NCBI GenBank assembly: GCA_030374765.1
Contig: JARGXX010000088.1
Location: 992,001 to 1,056,000, forward strand
Direction of reading: 5' to 3'
DNA from: Agarophyton chilense
Lineage: Eukaryota; Rhodophyta; Florideophyceae; Gracilariales; Gracilariaceae
Length of the DNA: 64,000 nt
Shown here: positions 10,861-21,908 of the stretch, one piece after another
Layout: the number at the start of each line of letters is the position of its first letter
Numbering within the stretch: the first letter of the stretch is position 1
Notes under the pieces: model-generated
Databases searched by the model: none
Seen by the model: the letters and a program-made list of their open reading frames with translations, nothing else
Told to the model about the DNA's origin: nothing
Program-made: the position numbers and the translations under genes

Positions 10861-13800
10861 TCTAAGGAGGGGAACAGCCCGGTACCCGTTTCATCGCCCG
10901 TACCCGGGGTTCAACCTGTAACATCAGGGACGCAGCCCGTTTCAAAGATTGGTGACCGCCCCGATACAGTCCAAGAACTCGAGGATCTGGATCTCACCCA
11001 CGTCCCGGAGTCACACCGTCATCGATTGCGAGAATTGTTGAGGGACTTCACCACTATGTGGGACGGCTCCCTTGGTGAGATTGCCATTACGGAACACCGG
11101 ATTGATTTGCTACCGGACACCCGACCCATCTCTCAGCACCCATACCGTGCCGCACCCGCTGCAAGCGCGGAGGAAAAGGCACAAGCGGATAAAATGCTTC
11201 GATCAGGAGTCATTGAACCGGCCCAGACGCCGTGGGCTTCTCCAGTAGTACTGGCTCCAAAGCAGGATGGTTCCTGGAGGTTTTGCGTCGACTACCGTCG
11301 GTTGAATGCCGTCACCGTCAAGGACGTGTATCCAATCCCAAGAATGGACGAGTACATTGACTCGCTAGGCACCGCCACCGTCTTTACAACCCTGGATGCC
11401 AATTGGGGATACTGGCAAGTTCCGGTAAGGAAGCAAGACCAGGATAAAACCGCTTTCGCGTGTCACTCCGGTCTCTACCGTTTCAAACGGATGCCTTTTG
11501 GTCTTACCAACGCCCCCGCTACTTTCCAGCGAGCCATCGACATCCAATTGGCCCAATTCAAATGGCGTACCTGCCTGGTCTACCTGGGTGACATAATCGT
11601 CTTCTCAGATAATCTGGACAAACATCTCACTCATGTGAGGGATATCATGACCACGCTTCGAGATGCGGGTATCACTCTTAAGTTGAAGAAATGTGACTTC
11701 TTTGCGGACACCGTGAAGTATCTCGGCCATGTTATCCGTCCAGGACGTGTTACAATCGAGGAGACTCGTGTTAAGTCACTCAAACAGGCTAAAGAACCGC
11801 GGACGCAAACCGAGCTTCGTTCCTTTCTGGGACTCGCAAACGTCTACCGACGATTCATCCCGCACTTTTCGGACAAGGCTGCACCGTTAAACGCGCTTTT
11901 GCGGAAAGGCCAACCACCAAAACTGGACCCCTTAACCACCGTTCAAACGGAATCTTTCAACTCTCTTAAGGATTCTGTCGTCTCCGCCCCGATCCTCTCG
12001 CTGCCCAAACCTGGAAGGCCCTTCACCGTATATACGGACGCCAGCGACTACCAAGTAGGTTGTGCACTGTTTCAAACTGCACACAATGGGGAAAGACGCC
12101 CCGTATGGTACTGGTCCCGATCGCTCAAAATCCACGAGAAGAATTACTCCGTCTCGGAGAAGGAATGCCTTGCAGTAGTGTGGGCATCACAAACGTTGCG
12201 CCCCTATCTCATGGATAATCATTTCACCGTTTTTACGTATCACGCATCACTTCGATGGCTACTCTCCATCTCGGAGCCTTCAGGCCGCTTGATGCGTTGG
12301 CGTCTCCCTCTAGCGGAATTTGATTTTGACGTGCAGTACCGAAAAGGATCGTGCAACACCCAAGCCGATGCTCTCTCCCGCCTGGTCACTACTGGCAAAG
12401 CACTACCCGTCAAAGACGATGAAATACCCTGCTTTGCAGTGATTGGAGACGACGCTACCATCGAGGACGAGGAACGAGACACGGACTCTTCAGATTCCGG
12501 TTCCGAATTGGACGACTTTCTTCTATCGGAAGATTCCGAGAAACCCTTACCAGGCAACTTCGTGCCTATTACTCCAGAGGAGATGATACGGGAGCCATTC
12601 GCTGGCCCATTCTGCGCGAAGGTCCGCGCTCAACTCAATGGAGGAGGTACTCTCCTCTTTCAGGTGAATGAAGCCGGATACCTTGTACGGACCGTCGGAT
12701 CGCACCCACAAATCGTGGTACCACATAACCTCCAGTCGAGAGTCTTACGGTTTCCGCACTACTCCAAAATGAGTGGCCACGTCGGGGGACGGAAACTTTA
12801 CCTCAACCTACGCCGTAACTTCTACTGGCCTGCCATGGCAGTGGACTGCTACGCAACGGTGCGGTTTTGTACCGATTGCGCTCGGAACCGTGTCAAACTT
12901 CGCCGTCATGCGACGAAGTTGAAGCTGTTTCCAGCTCGCGCTCCATTGGAGTTTGTGGCCATCGATATACTCGGTCCCTTCCTTACCACTAGGCGGAATT
13001 ACAAGTTCTTACTCGTAATTACGGATCGCTTCTCAAAGCTGGTCCGGACCATACCGTTACGGAAGATCTCCGCTATGAGCGTGGCTCAAGCCTTCGTCCT
13101 ACACTGGGTCTTCGTCTACGGTCCACCGGTCAACCTCCTCTCCGATAACTGGAGACAGTTCGCCTCTCGTTTCTTCGAGGATGTATGCCGCATCTTGGAC
13201 ATTAAGAATCTGTTCACGACCACCTACCACCCCCAAACTAATGGGCAGGCCAAACAGTTCAACCGGACATTACTTGCGACACTCCGTTCATACGTTGCAG
13301 ACCACCCCAAAGATTGGGACTTGTTCACTGATGCGCTCACCTTTGCGTACAATACGCAGGTGCACAGGAAAACTGGATTAACGCCCTTCGAGTAGGTACT
13401 GTCCAGTACCCCACCGCCCGTGGCGCTGCAACCACAGCCCACGCTGGATACCTTTCTGTCACCGACTGCTTACAGCGAAGCGTGGAAAACCTGGCTCACG
13501 AAGCTCGTTCCCGCCGCACGGCGTTCAATGGGCCGAGCCCAGGCCACTTACAAGCGTGAATTCGAAACCAAAGCCCCTCGCTCGCCGCCACGTCTCACCC
13601 CCGACGGTTATGTATTCATCCGCCAGGAGTATTGGAATCCAGAGAAGGAGAAACGCCACAAGCTGTCACCCGTTGCCGACGGCCCCTTTCGGGTTATTTC
13701 GGTGGCTCCCGACTCTGTCGTTTTTGACCTCGCTGGTAATCACGAACGCATCTCCCGCGATCGCGTGGTATCGGCTCCTCCGCCGTTAACATCCCAACCT

Positions 13801-14874
13801 ACTGGTGTGACTGCTCCCGTTGAAACGGATTCATCGACCCCCTTACCCCAGGTCCACCCGCGTCCCTACGCGTTACCACACCCATCTCGAGGTTTGTCTG
13901 AACTTCCGCTACCCGCGGCGTCCAACCCGCAAAGAATCGTGTCGCGCATTCGTCGCTCCTCCCCAGTCCACCCGACGGACACCAACTCCGGGGCATCGTC
14001 TAAGGAGGGGAAGGCGCCCGACAGCCATCGTAATCCGGTCGATACCGTCGCTGTAAACGCCGCACCGTTGCGTGTCATTCTTCGCCCATCAGGGGTGCCT
14101 GATACCGACGTCCTGCACGACTCGACGCAGTCGCTATCCAAGCCTCAGAACGCAGCTGCGGATACAACACGTGCAACACGGAATGCAAATGCGCTCGACG
14201 TACCGCAGCCTGATACAGTACGAGTGGACGACGCACCGCCAAGTACCCCGCACAGGGAGGCGGATACATCCACGGCGCCGACGCCGGACAGCCAGCCATT
14301 GGAACCCTCACGTGACTACACGGAACCTCGCCGTGGGACAGAGGGGTGCGACAATGCGCCACCGCCCCAGCGAATCTCACCGCCGAAGCGAGCTTCAACA
14401 CGCCGATTAGCTGAACGACCACCCGGGTTACCCGCTGGTGTGGGCCCTCCAACCGGAGTGGGAAGCGCCGAAACAAGCCCAGCACTTGGGGAAAATGAAC
14501 CGCCGAAGTCGGGTCGACATTCTACTCAGCCGAGGACTGCCTTGCGCGCTACACGGTCCGACCGGAGCGAAGCCGCCCGACGCGTGATCACTTCGATACC
14601 CCCTGGCTCAGGACGGGTACCACCCGGAAATAGCAACACCGTCATACGGGATGGCCGGGAAGTGTACCGACAAGAGTTCGTGGTCGGACGCATTTTGGAG
14701 CACTCCTACCACCCAAAGGGGTATATCCAATACTTGGTCCGTTGGTACGGGTACGGCCCCGAATGGGATTCAGACAAACCGATAGAGCACCTACCTCGGT
14801 CAAAGGTGGTACAGTATCATCGTCGTACTGTCACGGCTTTGCCGGCTACCATAGACCGAGACCAAGCGGGATAA
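10801..14874 (+). pseudogene. Family P pol: RT, RNase H, integrase, chromodomain
   Basis: A nearly continuous plus-strand frame with one in-frame TAG at 13393. Order: protease-RT linker, RT (SGVIEPAQTPWASPVVLA; RFCVDYRRLN; FTTLDANWGYW; LVYLGDIIVFS), RNase H (TVYTDASDYQVGCALF; YRKGSCNTQADALS), H2C2 domain, integrase core, and chromodomain near 14640-14874 (QYLVRWYGYGPEWDSD). Three catalytic problems stand out: the RT box is YLGD instead of YLDD; the palm Ser is Trp (DANWG); and the final integrase Glu is Lys (GQAKQFN). Bases 10801-10856 belong to the inverted arm, so the apparent start is artificial and gag/protease are absent. Long and open, but predicted dead. Confidence 0.85.
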
Positions 14875-15076
14875 GAAAACATCCGATGGGGATAAAGGAA
14901 CAGAAGATCTGGATAAGGGCCTTTGGAAGAAGGAGAAGATGCACAGAAGACCTGGAGAAGGACACTCGGAAGAAGTGGAAGAGAAGAAAGAAAACAAATA
15001 CGTCATAGACGGAAGCAGTTTACTATTTTCGAAGTTGCCGCACACACTACCGCACAGCGGGATATACTAACCAAGA
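14875..15076. other. Spacer between convergent pol and accessory ORF, right arm
   Basis: Mirror image of 8234-8445; purine-rich on the plus strand. No gene. Confidence 0.35.
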
Positions 15077-16999
15077 TCACAAGGGATTAGTTGGAGGAAC
15101 CCGGATTGCCGTGCGCGCCAACCGAATCGCTAGCGGAGTTCCTCTCGCCGGCAGGCGTGCCACGAGGGCGTCTCTCATCGCACCGATGTCGCCGCTCGCC
15201 GCTTGCGCGTTCAGTCCAACACCCCGAAGGAACTTGGAGATCACGACCGCCTCTGGGCGTATGGGAACCTCGATAACTTCCGGTTCGTCCGGCAACGCCG
15301 CCGCCACTGGATCGACGACCCCATCTGCTTGAGTCGCTCCCTGCGCCGGCTGCGCCGTAGTATCGGCACCATCGGGGTCTCCCACGTCTTCCATGACCTC
15401 GTCGCCACGGTATTCGCGCTCCTCCTCCGGGAGATCATCACCGCCATAGGCGTAGTAGAAGTCATCCGAGTTGACAAACCCCACGGGGTGCCCGTATGGT
15501 ATGCCTCGCGGAGCCATCCGGAGTGCCGACGTCTCCGCCTCGGAGATCTCTTGCTGCTCCCATGGGTTGAAGAAGATGAAATCTCCCGCCAACGGCGTGC
15601 GACGCCCCGGAGACCGATCAGCCCCACCGGCTTCTTGATTACGGCCGCTCTGCGGGACAGGCAGGACAGCCCAGTCGACATGCCCAATGATTTCGATGAG
15701 TTCCTGAGCTTCATCAGCGTTATTGACACCTCCAAGAGGGAGTTGAAGGTCCAGCTGCCGGATTTAACCACGCAAACACGGAGGAAGATACCACAGTCGA
15801 TACTGTACTTAGGCTTCCCACAAGATGTACGCCGCGGCGCGGACTGCCCATTCGGTTAGGACCACGGACCATAAGCCGGAGTGCAGATCCTGGATGAGGT
15901 AAGAGCCCAGAAAGGAGACGACTGGAGGCAACTCCACGTAACATCCCCGGCACACCTCGACGGAGGACCACCACCCAGGCAGGGGAACGTATCGCCCGAA
16001 CTGATAGAAGGGACTAATCCGATTTATCTCCGTGTTCTGATAAGGGACAAGGAACCCAATGCGGGATCTGCCCCGACGCCCCTCGCGGATGAAGTTCTGT
16101 AACCACCGATATCGGGACTCACGACGAAGATGACGGAACTCGGCACGAATGATCGGACGGACCCAGCAGATCGCTTCTTGACGCGCTCGCTGTTGACCGC
16201 GCCGTGCGTAAGTTTCCAACGCCGCAAGGCGGTCACAATAGCCGATCTCACCCTGCGTCCGGTACATCCGTAGGTCGAAGCCGAATTCGTCGTGGATGGC
16301 GTATTGAAAGTTTGCCCGGTTGATCCGTGAGTAGCCGATGCGGACGAAGGTACAATGCGCCTATTCCGCCGACTCGCGCCTTCGCCGCAGAATCGCGTGA
16401 ATGAGAACCGCCACACGGCGTCGCCAGTCCCACGAAGTGGTGATCAAAGCCAGCAGATCGCCCGGGAGACGCGCATTGCCATCAGCATACGCGGCCACGA
16501 GTTCTTCGTCGAAGACCGCTCTCGGATGGAACCACGGAGCTCTCCGGAGAATGGCCGCATGTTGACGCGTGTTTAACCCGACGAGTTCGTCGTAACTGGG
16601 CCAGGTTTCCTCTGCAGGAGTGATGTGGCTTGAAGCTTCAATGGGACCCCGGGATCGGCTCGGCGCGGTTGACGAGGCACTCCCCCGCGGAAGGGGAGCC
16701 GAATGGAAACCGGATACGTAACCCCGGCGGGGATTGTTACCACCGTTCATCGGGAGTACTGTTCGCCGAGGTATCGGGATGTGGTCGCTGGAAGTTGGCG
16801 TACGATGCGGAAGGGCGCTCGAAGTTCGAGGAGTGGTTACTGCGTTGGTGCGTTTGTCGTTCGGTTGTGCTGCTCTGCCTTCGATAGTCGAGTGGTCGCT
16901 GGACGCGTTACGAGGCTCGATCTTATGCCGGTTGGACCGTTGCCTCCCCGCCATGTCGACGGCGTGTTCGTCACCTAAGGAGGGGGATATGAAGGACAA
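15077..16999 (-). pseudogene. Family P accessory ORF, right copy, antisense to pol
   Basis: Mirror copy of 6320-8233. On the minus strand the segments 16999-16361, 16267-15809 and 15592-15077 lie in one frame up to the C-terminal part. The first stop (16361, after RRRRESAE) sits at the same codon as in the left arm, whereas the left-arm stop at 7388 is absent here, so the middle exonless stretch reads on to ILWEA. The C-terminal end is frameshifted relative to the left copy (ends VPPTNPL). The start at 16999 lies within the first ten bases of the LTR; the next in-frame Met (MAGRQRSNR, about 16954) lies outside it. Function unknown. Confidence 0.6.
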
Positions 17000-17871
17000 T
17001 GCCCTTCAAGGGGGTTTCTTCCCAGGACTTAGAGATTTCGCTCGCTTGAGGACTAGCTTGGTCTATGACAAGCTATACCGCTATTGCGTGCTGACGGCCA
17101 GTTAGGACCGGAAGTGCACACTGGTGGAACACGTGGACTGCACGGATGCCGAAGCTCGAGTGCGAGGCGTGCCACACGTGGCCCGGATTCTACCTAATGC
17201 TTAGTATTATTTAGTAATTTTTTAGTATTTATTTAGCTACGCCATTGCTATTTAGTGTCTATTTTTCGGGCGCGCGCCCACTGTCAGGGGCCGCGCGCCA
17301 CACTACTTAGGAGGTTGAGCACTGCTCCCCAGTAAATACCCTCTTGGGAGACCAAGGAGGGAGTCTTTGCTCTGAACTTTTCGCCTTGGGCGCGTCTTCA
17401 CCGCATACTGCGTGAGCGCCCGTCGCACGTTAGTTCATCCACCCCTCTGTCGACCAGAGTGCTACCACCACCGTGGGTTCATATATAATCGCCGACACTT
17501 GTCGTAGTCTCGCCCCTGTATAGGGGTTCGCCCCCGTTTTCCTCTTGTTCTCCTTTTTGGCTCTCGCGAGTGGCCGCCTCACTCACCCCGCTCGCCCCCT
17601 TCATACGAGTGTTTCCTCGCTCCTTTTCCGACAATCGCCGTGATACCGCTCCGCCTAGGATTGGTGACACCCCGGACTGTGCCGTGCTCATCTAAACACT
17701 CTAGGTATATCCCGCCGGATTGGCCTCGGTCTTACACCCGACTCCGTCGTGCCTTTCCAGAGTGGCTCGGTTTTTGTGCTCCGCTGGGACGCGTCTCCTC
17801 CGCCTGAGGCTTGTCTCTCAAGAGAGGAAGATCCCGAACATCTTCGTGGTGTCTCCAAGCGTTGTCCTACA
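16990..17871 (+). repeat. Family P LTR, right copy (plus orientation)
   Basis: It begins TGAAGGACAA after the polypurine tract GGAGGGGGATA and ends TTGTCCTACA. An AT-rich block lies at 17200-17250. It is inverted relative to the left LTR. Confidence 0.8.
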
Positions 17872-17949
17872 AAAACCTAAAAATACTTTCTAAGTCGGGA
17901 GACCAAAATGTCGTACAATCACCTCTGGGGTATGCTACTGTCTTGTCTT

Positions 17950-17999
17950 GGGAGCGTGGTGACGCTCGACCGTAGGGAGCGTGTTGACGCTCAACCTTA
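17950..17999. repeat. 25-bp tandem repeat, two units, each with a GAGCGT/ACGCTC hairpin
   Basis: Units at 17950-17974 and 17975-17999 differ at a few bases. Each contains GAGCGT and ACGCTC separated by four bases, so each can fold into a small hairpin. Confidence 0.6.
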
Positions 18000-18273
18000 G
18001 AATGTAGACGTAGTAAACCTCGATGGGAACAGGGCACCGTGAAAACCCGCAGGGGCAAACGGCGGGGCAACTAGCCTATACCGTGTAGGTAAACGATGGT
18101 AGGCGTCGACGCGCGGGAAAGCCTGTGTGGTAGTTGAGAAACAATAAACCAAAAGGTATAGTCGTGACCCAAGCGATGCCTGTCTTTATCAGATTAGGAT
18201 GGGGGAGGTGCAGTTCTCTATATGCAGTGGACTGCACTCTCCAGATCACCCGGGAGGTGCCAGCAAGGCACGA

Positions 18274-18322
18274 TCTCTGACCTAGTGTCAGAGACCTGGC
18301 CAGCACTGGCTACAGTGCCAGG
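18274..18322. repeat. Two adjacent short palindromes
   Basis: The first pairs TCTCTGAC with GTCAGAGA; the second pairs CCTGGC...CACTG with CAGTG-CCAGG. They lie back to back. Role unknown. Confidence 0.55.
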
Positions 18323-18532
18323 TGGCCACTACACTACTGTACTAAAATAAATATAATTACAATTACAAGTACTAACAATTACTCGACCAGAAGGTACATG
18401 TCAACACTACACGTGGCTGACAACACCTAGATGGTAGCTCGCCCGGAGCTGCATGGCCGATGATCCCTCGCATCCATCACCTAAAGGGTCAGTGTAGTAC
18501 ATTGACAACCTCAAAGGTAAGACCTTCTGCCA

Positions 18533-19400
18533 CTATACGACACCGACAGGTGCTCCTAGACTTAGCAGTGCCTTCTGCAGTTTCTGCTTAAACATCGACT
18601 CCAAATCATTGCGAGTAAGGTGGAGGTTCGGTGTCTTAGTGGACATCGTCAAGGAGCGAAGCACTTTCACAGCATCATCTAAGTGGAGAATAGAACGACT
18701 TCGGGAAGGAGAACGAATGGCCCTGATTGGGTCATCTTCGACACTTTCTTGGCCACCTGGAAGCTTGGATACGAAATCCAGAAGGGTGTCTGTAATTCGC
18801 TTCCACTTATCACGAAGACCTCCGACAAGTCTTTAAAGGCTCGGAACGCTGTCTTTGTATTTAAAAGGTCTCAAGGCATCCTTAAACTCTTGTGCACAAT
18901 CGGGAATCGGCGCAAGGACCTTGGAAGGAACGGGAACGGGATCATTCGACTTGCTGGCTGTCTTCAATCGATGGTCAGCCTCGCCAATTAACTGCATAAC
19001 AGAATTGTACAGCGTGCTTTCCAAAAGATCAGCATTGTTCAGAAACGTAATGGAAAGAACTTTTTCCACATGAGAAGACGAGTTTCCCCCAGTGTGCGTA
19101 AGATATTCCGAAGTAAGACCCCAAAAACGAGCAACAAAAGTCTGCAGGTCCTATTGCTTCCGGCGACGGCAGCTTATGACCTTGTGGAAAGAATTGGTCA
19201 GTCGGTTACCATTGCAGTTGGCGGGTGGACTGCAACTAAGTCCAAGATTTTCTTGTCGGCTTTAACTTGGCTTTCCCGTTTATAATCTATTTCTTCTTTG
19301 AGTGGAACTTCTTCAACAACAGACTGCTGAGCAGAAAGAAGTCCATAATCGTAAAGTGGCTGCCCGAGACTGCCCGAGAGTGGCGTAGCCCGTTTTTATA
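18533..19400 (-). pseudogene. Hypothetical multi-exon gene or gene remnant
   Basis: On the minus strand a coding-like segment (19400-19210, e.g. LGQPLYDYGLLSAQ) can be joined in phase 0 to a second one starting at 19150 (DLQTFVARFWGLTSEYLTH) by removing a 59-nt intron with GTAACC donor and ...ATAG acceptor. The second segment runs on (LNNADLLESTLYNSVMQLIG) to an in-frame TAA at 18833-18835. It then continues open for about 100 further codons (RLVGGLRDKWKRITDTLLDF) to a stop at 18533. Composition is that of a soluble, helix-rich protein; I recognise no family. Either the TAA is a true stop and the rest is chance, or the gene is broken. Its 5' exon is not identified. Confidence 0.45.
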
Positions 19401-20286
19401 TGACTTGTTTGTTTCTTTTTCTGCATTAGTCTTCATTAAGTTCACCCAATTAAAGACATGACGAAGCCAAAGATGGGCGTCTTCATATACAGAAAACATT
19501 TGTGGGTGCCACGGTGAATTTATGACTCTATCTGACAGTCCTGGGCCCATAACTCTTGTACGTATAGGGCAGCCTAGCGCAGGCGAACTGTCAGGAAGCG
19601 CGCGCAAAAGCAAGGAACAGGACGAAGTCCTCCGTTTTCGTTGAGCGGCCATGTTCCAACTGGCCGCTCCGGGGCTTGTTTTTTTGTCCCGGGAGCTGAG
19701 CGCGGAGTCGCACTCGCGATCTCCTACAGCGCTGGAACGCTGTATTACGTGATGCACGTGTTGCACGTGGTGCACTCTGGGTTCCAACAATTTTACTTAC
19801 AACAAGAATACAACCCGTGCGTAAAAGCAAGAGCATTCGATTCAATCGTGCCACACCAAAGTGATTCAGCACAGCCCATCCCCAATAAACAATTGCTGAA
19901 TACGAGCAGGGACTTTGGCTCCCGCCCACGTATTTGAGTATCTATCCGTTTCTACCCCCATTATTAAGCTGGACACACACACCTCTGGCGTTGGACCCCG
20001 CGCGCGCCACGTTTTTTCTTCGATACTAGCCTACCGTTCGCGCACAGGATAACAAACACTTCAAAATTTCAATGTTAACGTTTCTTTCTCAGTCAAGCAA
20101 AACTACAAACTACCCAGCTTTTTCCTTCATACAAAACATGAAGAGGGAAATGTGGGATTAAAACTGATCAGCGCTCTTCCACGCTCACTTTCTTCTGAAG
20201 GCTTAACGCTTCATCTCACATTTTCACTAGATGGCTGGTTGAACCCCACGAATGGTTTCCCGTGTTGAGTGTCACAGGAGAACCGA
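19401..20286. other. Intergenic region, no gene recognised
   Basis: No convincing coding potential on either strand. Around 19752-19776 there is a run of overlapping TGCACGTG-like palindromes (E-box-like). AT content rises towards 20.1 kb. Confidence 0.4.
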
Positions 20287-20328
20287 CAAGTCCTCGTGAA
20301 CAAGTCCTCGTGAACAAGTCCTTGTGAA
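20287..20328. repeat. 14-bp minisatellite, three units
   Basis: CAAGTCCTCGTGAA is repeated three times head to tail, the third unit with one change. It lies about 80 bp past the ELL stop codon, so probably in its 3' UTR or just beyond. Confidence 0.7.
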
Positions 20329-20405
20329 CAAACAAAAAATCCTCACACACCGAGCCGTGACTCACGACCATCATCTCTCCCACTCTCTACCAGCTTTTCA
20401 GCCCA

Positions 20406-21908
20406 TTAATCGTACCTCTCAACGGCGTGCCGCACCTGCTTTAAAAAGCTATGCATCTTTGGCAACACGCGTTGAAACCGCTTAAAACGTTTTGCGTGCG
20501 ATTTGTCTGCAGACTGAATTGCTATGCTAACGTGAGCCCTCTCGCTCTCGTTGGAGATCTTCAGCTTATCTCCCAACCGCTCAAATTTAGAGTTCACGTC
20601 GCTTATCCTGTCAATCACCTCGGAGTAGAGCCTATGGACGTGATCATAGTTCTTCCGGAGCTTTTCCTCCTCCGCCTTATCCTTCACCTCCGGAACCGGC
20701 CGCATGATGTGCTCTGCCGCGCTGCTTAGCTCCGCCTGCAGCAGATCGTCGTTCATGACGCCCACCCGCAACTTGCCCTCGACCAGACCACTGACTTCGA
20801 CGCGATTTTCCTTCATTCGCTTCTTTTCGATGTCGTTGTAGTCAGTGTAGTCGTCGTACACCTCCCGCCACGACCGCTTCTTCAGCCGGTACGTGCTGCC
20901 GGATTTCTCCGCCACCTCGCCCAGCGCCTCGCCAAGAACGACGCCCTCCATGTTGCGCGCCTCGTGACGACGACGGATGGCCGTCATCGTCATATCGCCC
21001 AGCGCGAGCGAGTGCACCACATGCCGACGGACGTCTTCTGGATCGTCCATTTTCCGGCGGGTACCCACGCGAGGGCTACTCGGAGAGCGCACATTGGGGG
21101 TTGGCACACTCGAGTTGGAGCGCGGCGAGATGCGCGCCTTGGTGGGCGTCTGCTGCCGAGCGGGCTTAGACAGCCGCGCGCTCGGAGGGCGCGGCCCCAC
21201 TGCCCCAACAGCGTTGCGCGACTGTGGAGCAGAGCGCTTGGGGGGGGCCTGGCGGCCATTCTCCGTGGGCGAGGCGGGCGCAGATCTCAGAGCCGGCACG
21301 CTTCGTATCCGGATACCAGCGTTGTTGCCGTTCTGCTTCTGCGGCGGTGGCGGGGGTGGGGGAAAGTTGGGGGTGGGGCGGCGCGGGGCGGCTCGCGGGC
21401 GCTTCTGGGTGGGTTTGCCCGCCCGCGGCGCTTTGGAGCTGTCTGACGCAACGTCCGGCTCCTTCGACGCGCGCTTGGAGGCAGAAGCGTTGCGAGATTG
21501 AACGGCTCGCTTCTGTGAGGGGTATGACCGCTTGTTCGGGAAGCGGTCGATCTCCATCTCGCGGTAGATGGGCCCCACAAGACGCATGTCGTTGCCTCTG
21601 CGCGAGTACAGGACTGAGCGAGCGGTGTCGGCGTCGTGGTCGGTGATGGAGCGTGTGGTGAAGGGGACATCCGAGCTGTTGGGGATGAAGATTTTGCCCT
21701 GCTCATCATCATCAAACTCGATGGAAGCATCAGCATCTTCGCCATTAAGCAGGGCATCGACGATGTCGGCGGAGAGCTTGACCGGGTAGCTCACAAGGGC
21801 TGGAACACCGACAGCATGGATGGGGTGTGATTTGGCCGAGGGCGACAGCGGCGGCAGGTATGTGGGCTTACAATCCAACTCCGATTGGTGTTCGTTGGCC
21901 TTTGACAT
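20406..21908 (-). CDS. ELL: RNA polymerase II elongation factor ELL homologue
   Basis: A 500-residue intronless reading frame from the ATG at 21908 (MSKANEHQ). The frame is open further upstream to 22235, but that part is low-complexity Pro/Ser and looks untranslated. ELL raises the catalytic rate of RNA polymerase II in the nucleus, as part of super/little elongation complexes in animals. Three matches support the call: an N-terminal ELL-like segment (GKIFIPNSSDVPFTTRSI, about residues 85-105); a winged-helix-like region at about 290-350 (VVHSLALGDMTMTAI, then YRLKKRSWREVYDDYTDY); and a C-terminal occludin/ELL-type helical domain at about 405-500 (YSEVIDRISDVNSKFERL ... VRHAVERYD). The middle is a long basic Pro/Ser-rich linker including a seven-proline run near residue 185. 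Weak N-terminal conservation is usual in distant ELLs. Confidence 0.72.
   Translation of the reverse strand: MSKANEHQSELDCKPTYLPPLSPSAKSHPIHAVGVPALVSYPVKLSADIVDALLNGEDADASIEFDDDEQGKIFIPNSSDVPFTTRSITDHDADTARSVLYSRRGNDMRLVGPIYREMEIDRFPNKRSYPSQKRAVQSRNASASKRASKEPDVASDSSKAPRAGKPTQKRPRAAPRRPTPNFPPPPPPPQKQNGNNAGIRIRSVPALRSAPASPTENGRQAPPKRSAPQSRNAVGAVGPRPPSARLSKPARQQTPTKARISPRSNSSVPTPNVRSPSSPRVGTRRKMDDPEDVRRHVVHSLALGDMTMTAIRRRHEARNMEGVVLGEALGEVAEKSGSTYRLKKRSWREVYDDYTDYNDIEKKRMKENRVEVSGLVEGKLRVGVMNDDLLQAELSSAAEHIMRPVPEVKDKAEEEKLRKNYDHVHRLYSEVIDRISDVNSKFERLGDKLKISNESERAHVSIAIQSADKSHAKRFKRFQRVLPKMHSFLKQVRHAVERYD

Larger units (their letters stand above)
5443..17871. mobile_element. Palindromic gypsy composite (family P) with inverted LTRs
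   Basis: Both ends are the same LTR but in opposite orientation (5443-6329 and 16990-17871). The left arm (5443-10856) is the reverse complement of the right arm (12491-17871), nearly identical by eye over about 5.4 kb. A 1634-bp centre (10857-12490) with the protease-RT linker, RT and RNase H is present once. Outside to inside each arm carries LTR, a plus/minus accessory ORF, chromodomain and integrase. A normal LTR element has direct LTRs and one copy of each gene. No convincing target-site duplication flanks the whole unit (aagag on the left, aaaac on the right). It could come from autointegration or template switching, or be an assembly artefact. Confidence 0.85.
17872..18532. other. Non-coding region rich in short hairpins
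   Basis: No coding region is recognised. It holds a 25-bp tandem repeat (17950-17999) and two adjacent palindromes (18274-18294 and 18295-18322). A short AT-rich stretch follows (18340-18380). The texture resembles LTR sequence, but no matching partner is seen in the window. Confidence 0.4.

Noticed and set aside
5443-17871. Composite as a simple insertion into element A gag
   Set aside because: The five-base flanks differ (aagag, aaaac) and the sequence right of 17871 is not recognisable as the rest of element A.
19287-19790. 167-codon minus-strand frame
   Set aside because: No domain and partly out of frame with the coding-like exon at 19.2-19.4 kb; judged a chance frame.
20964-21646. Long plus-strand frames opposite the ELL gene
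   Set aside because: They mirror the GC-rich Pro/Ser linker of ELL on the other strand; no domain, and ELL has recognisable motifs.
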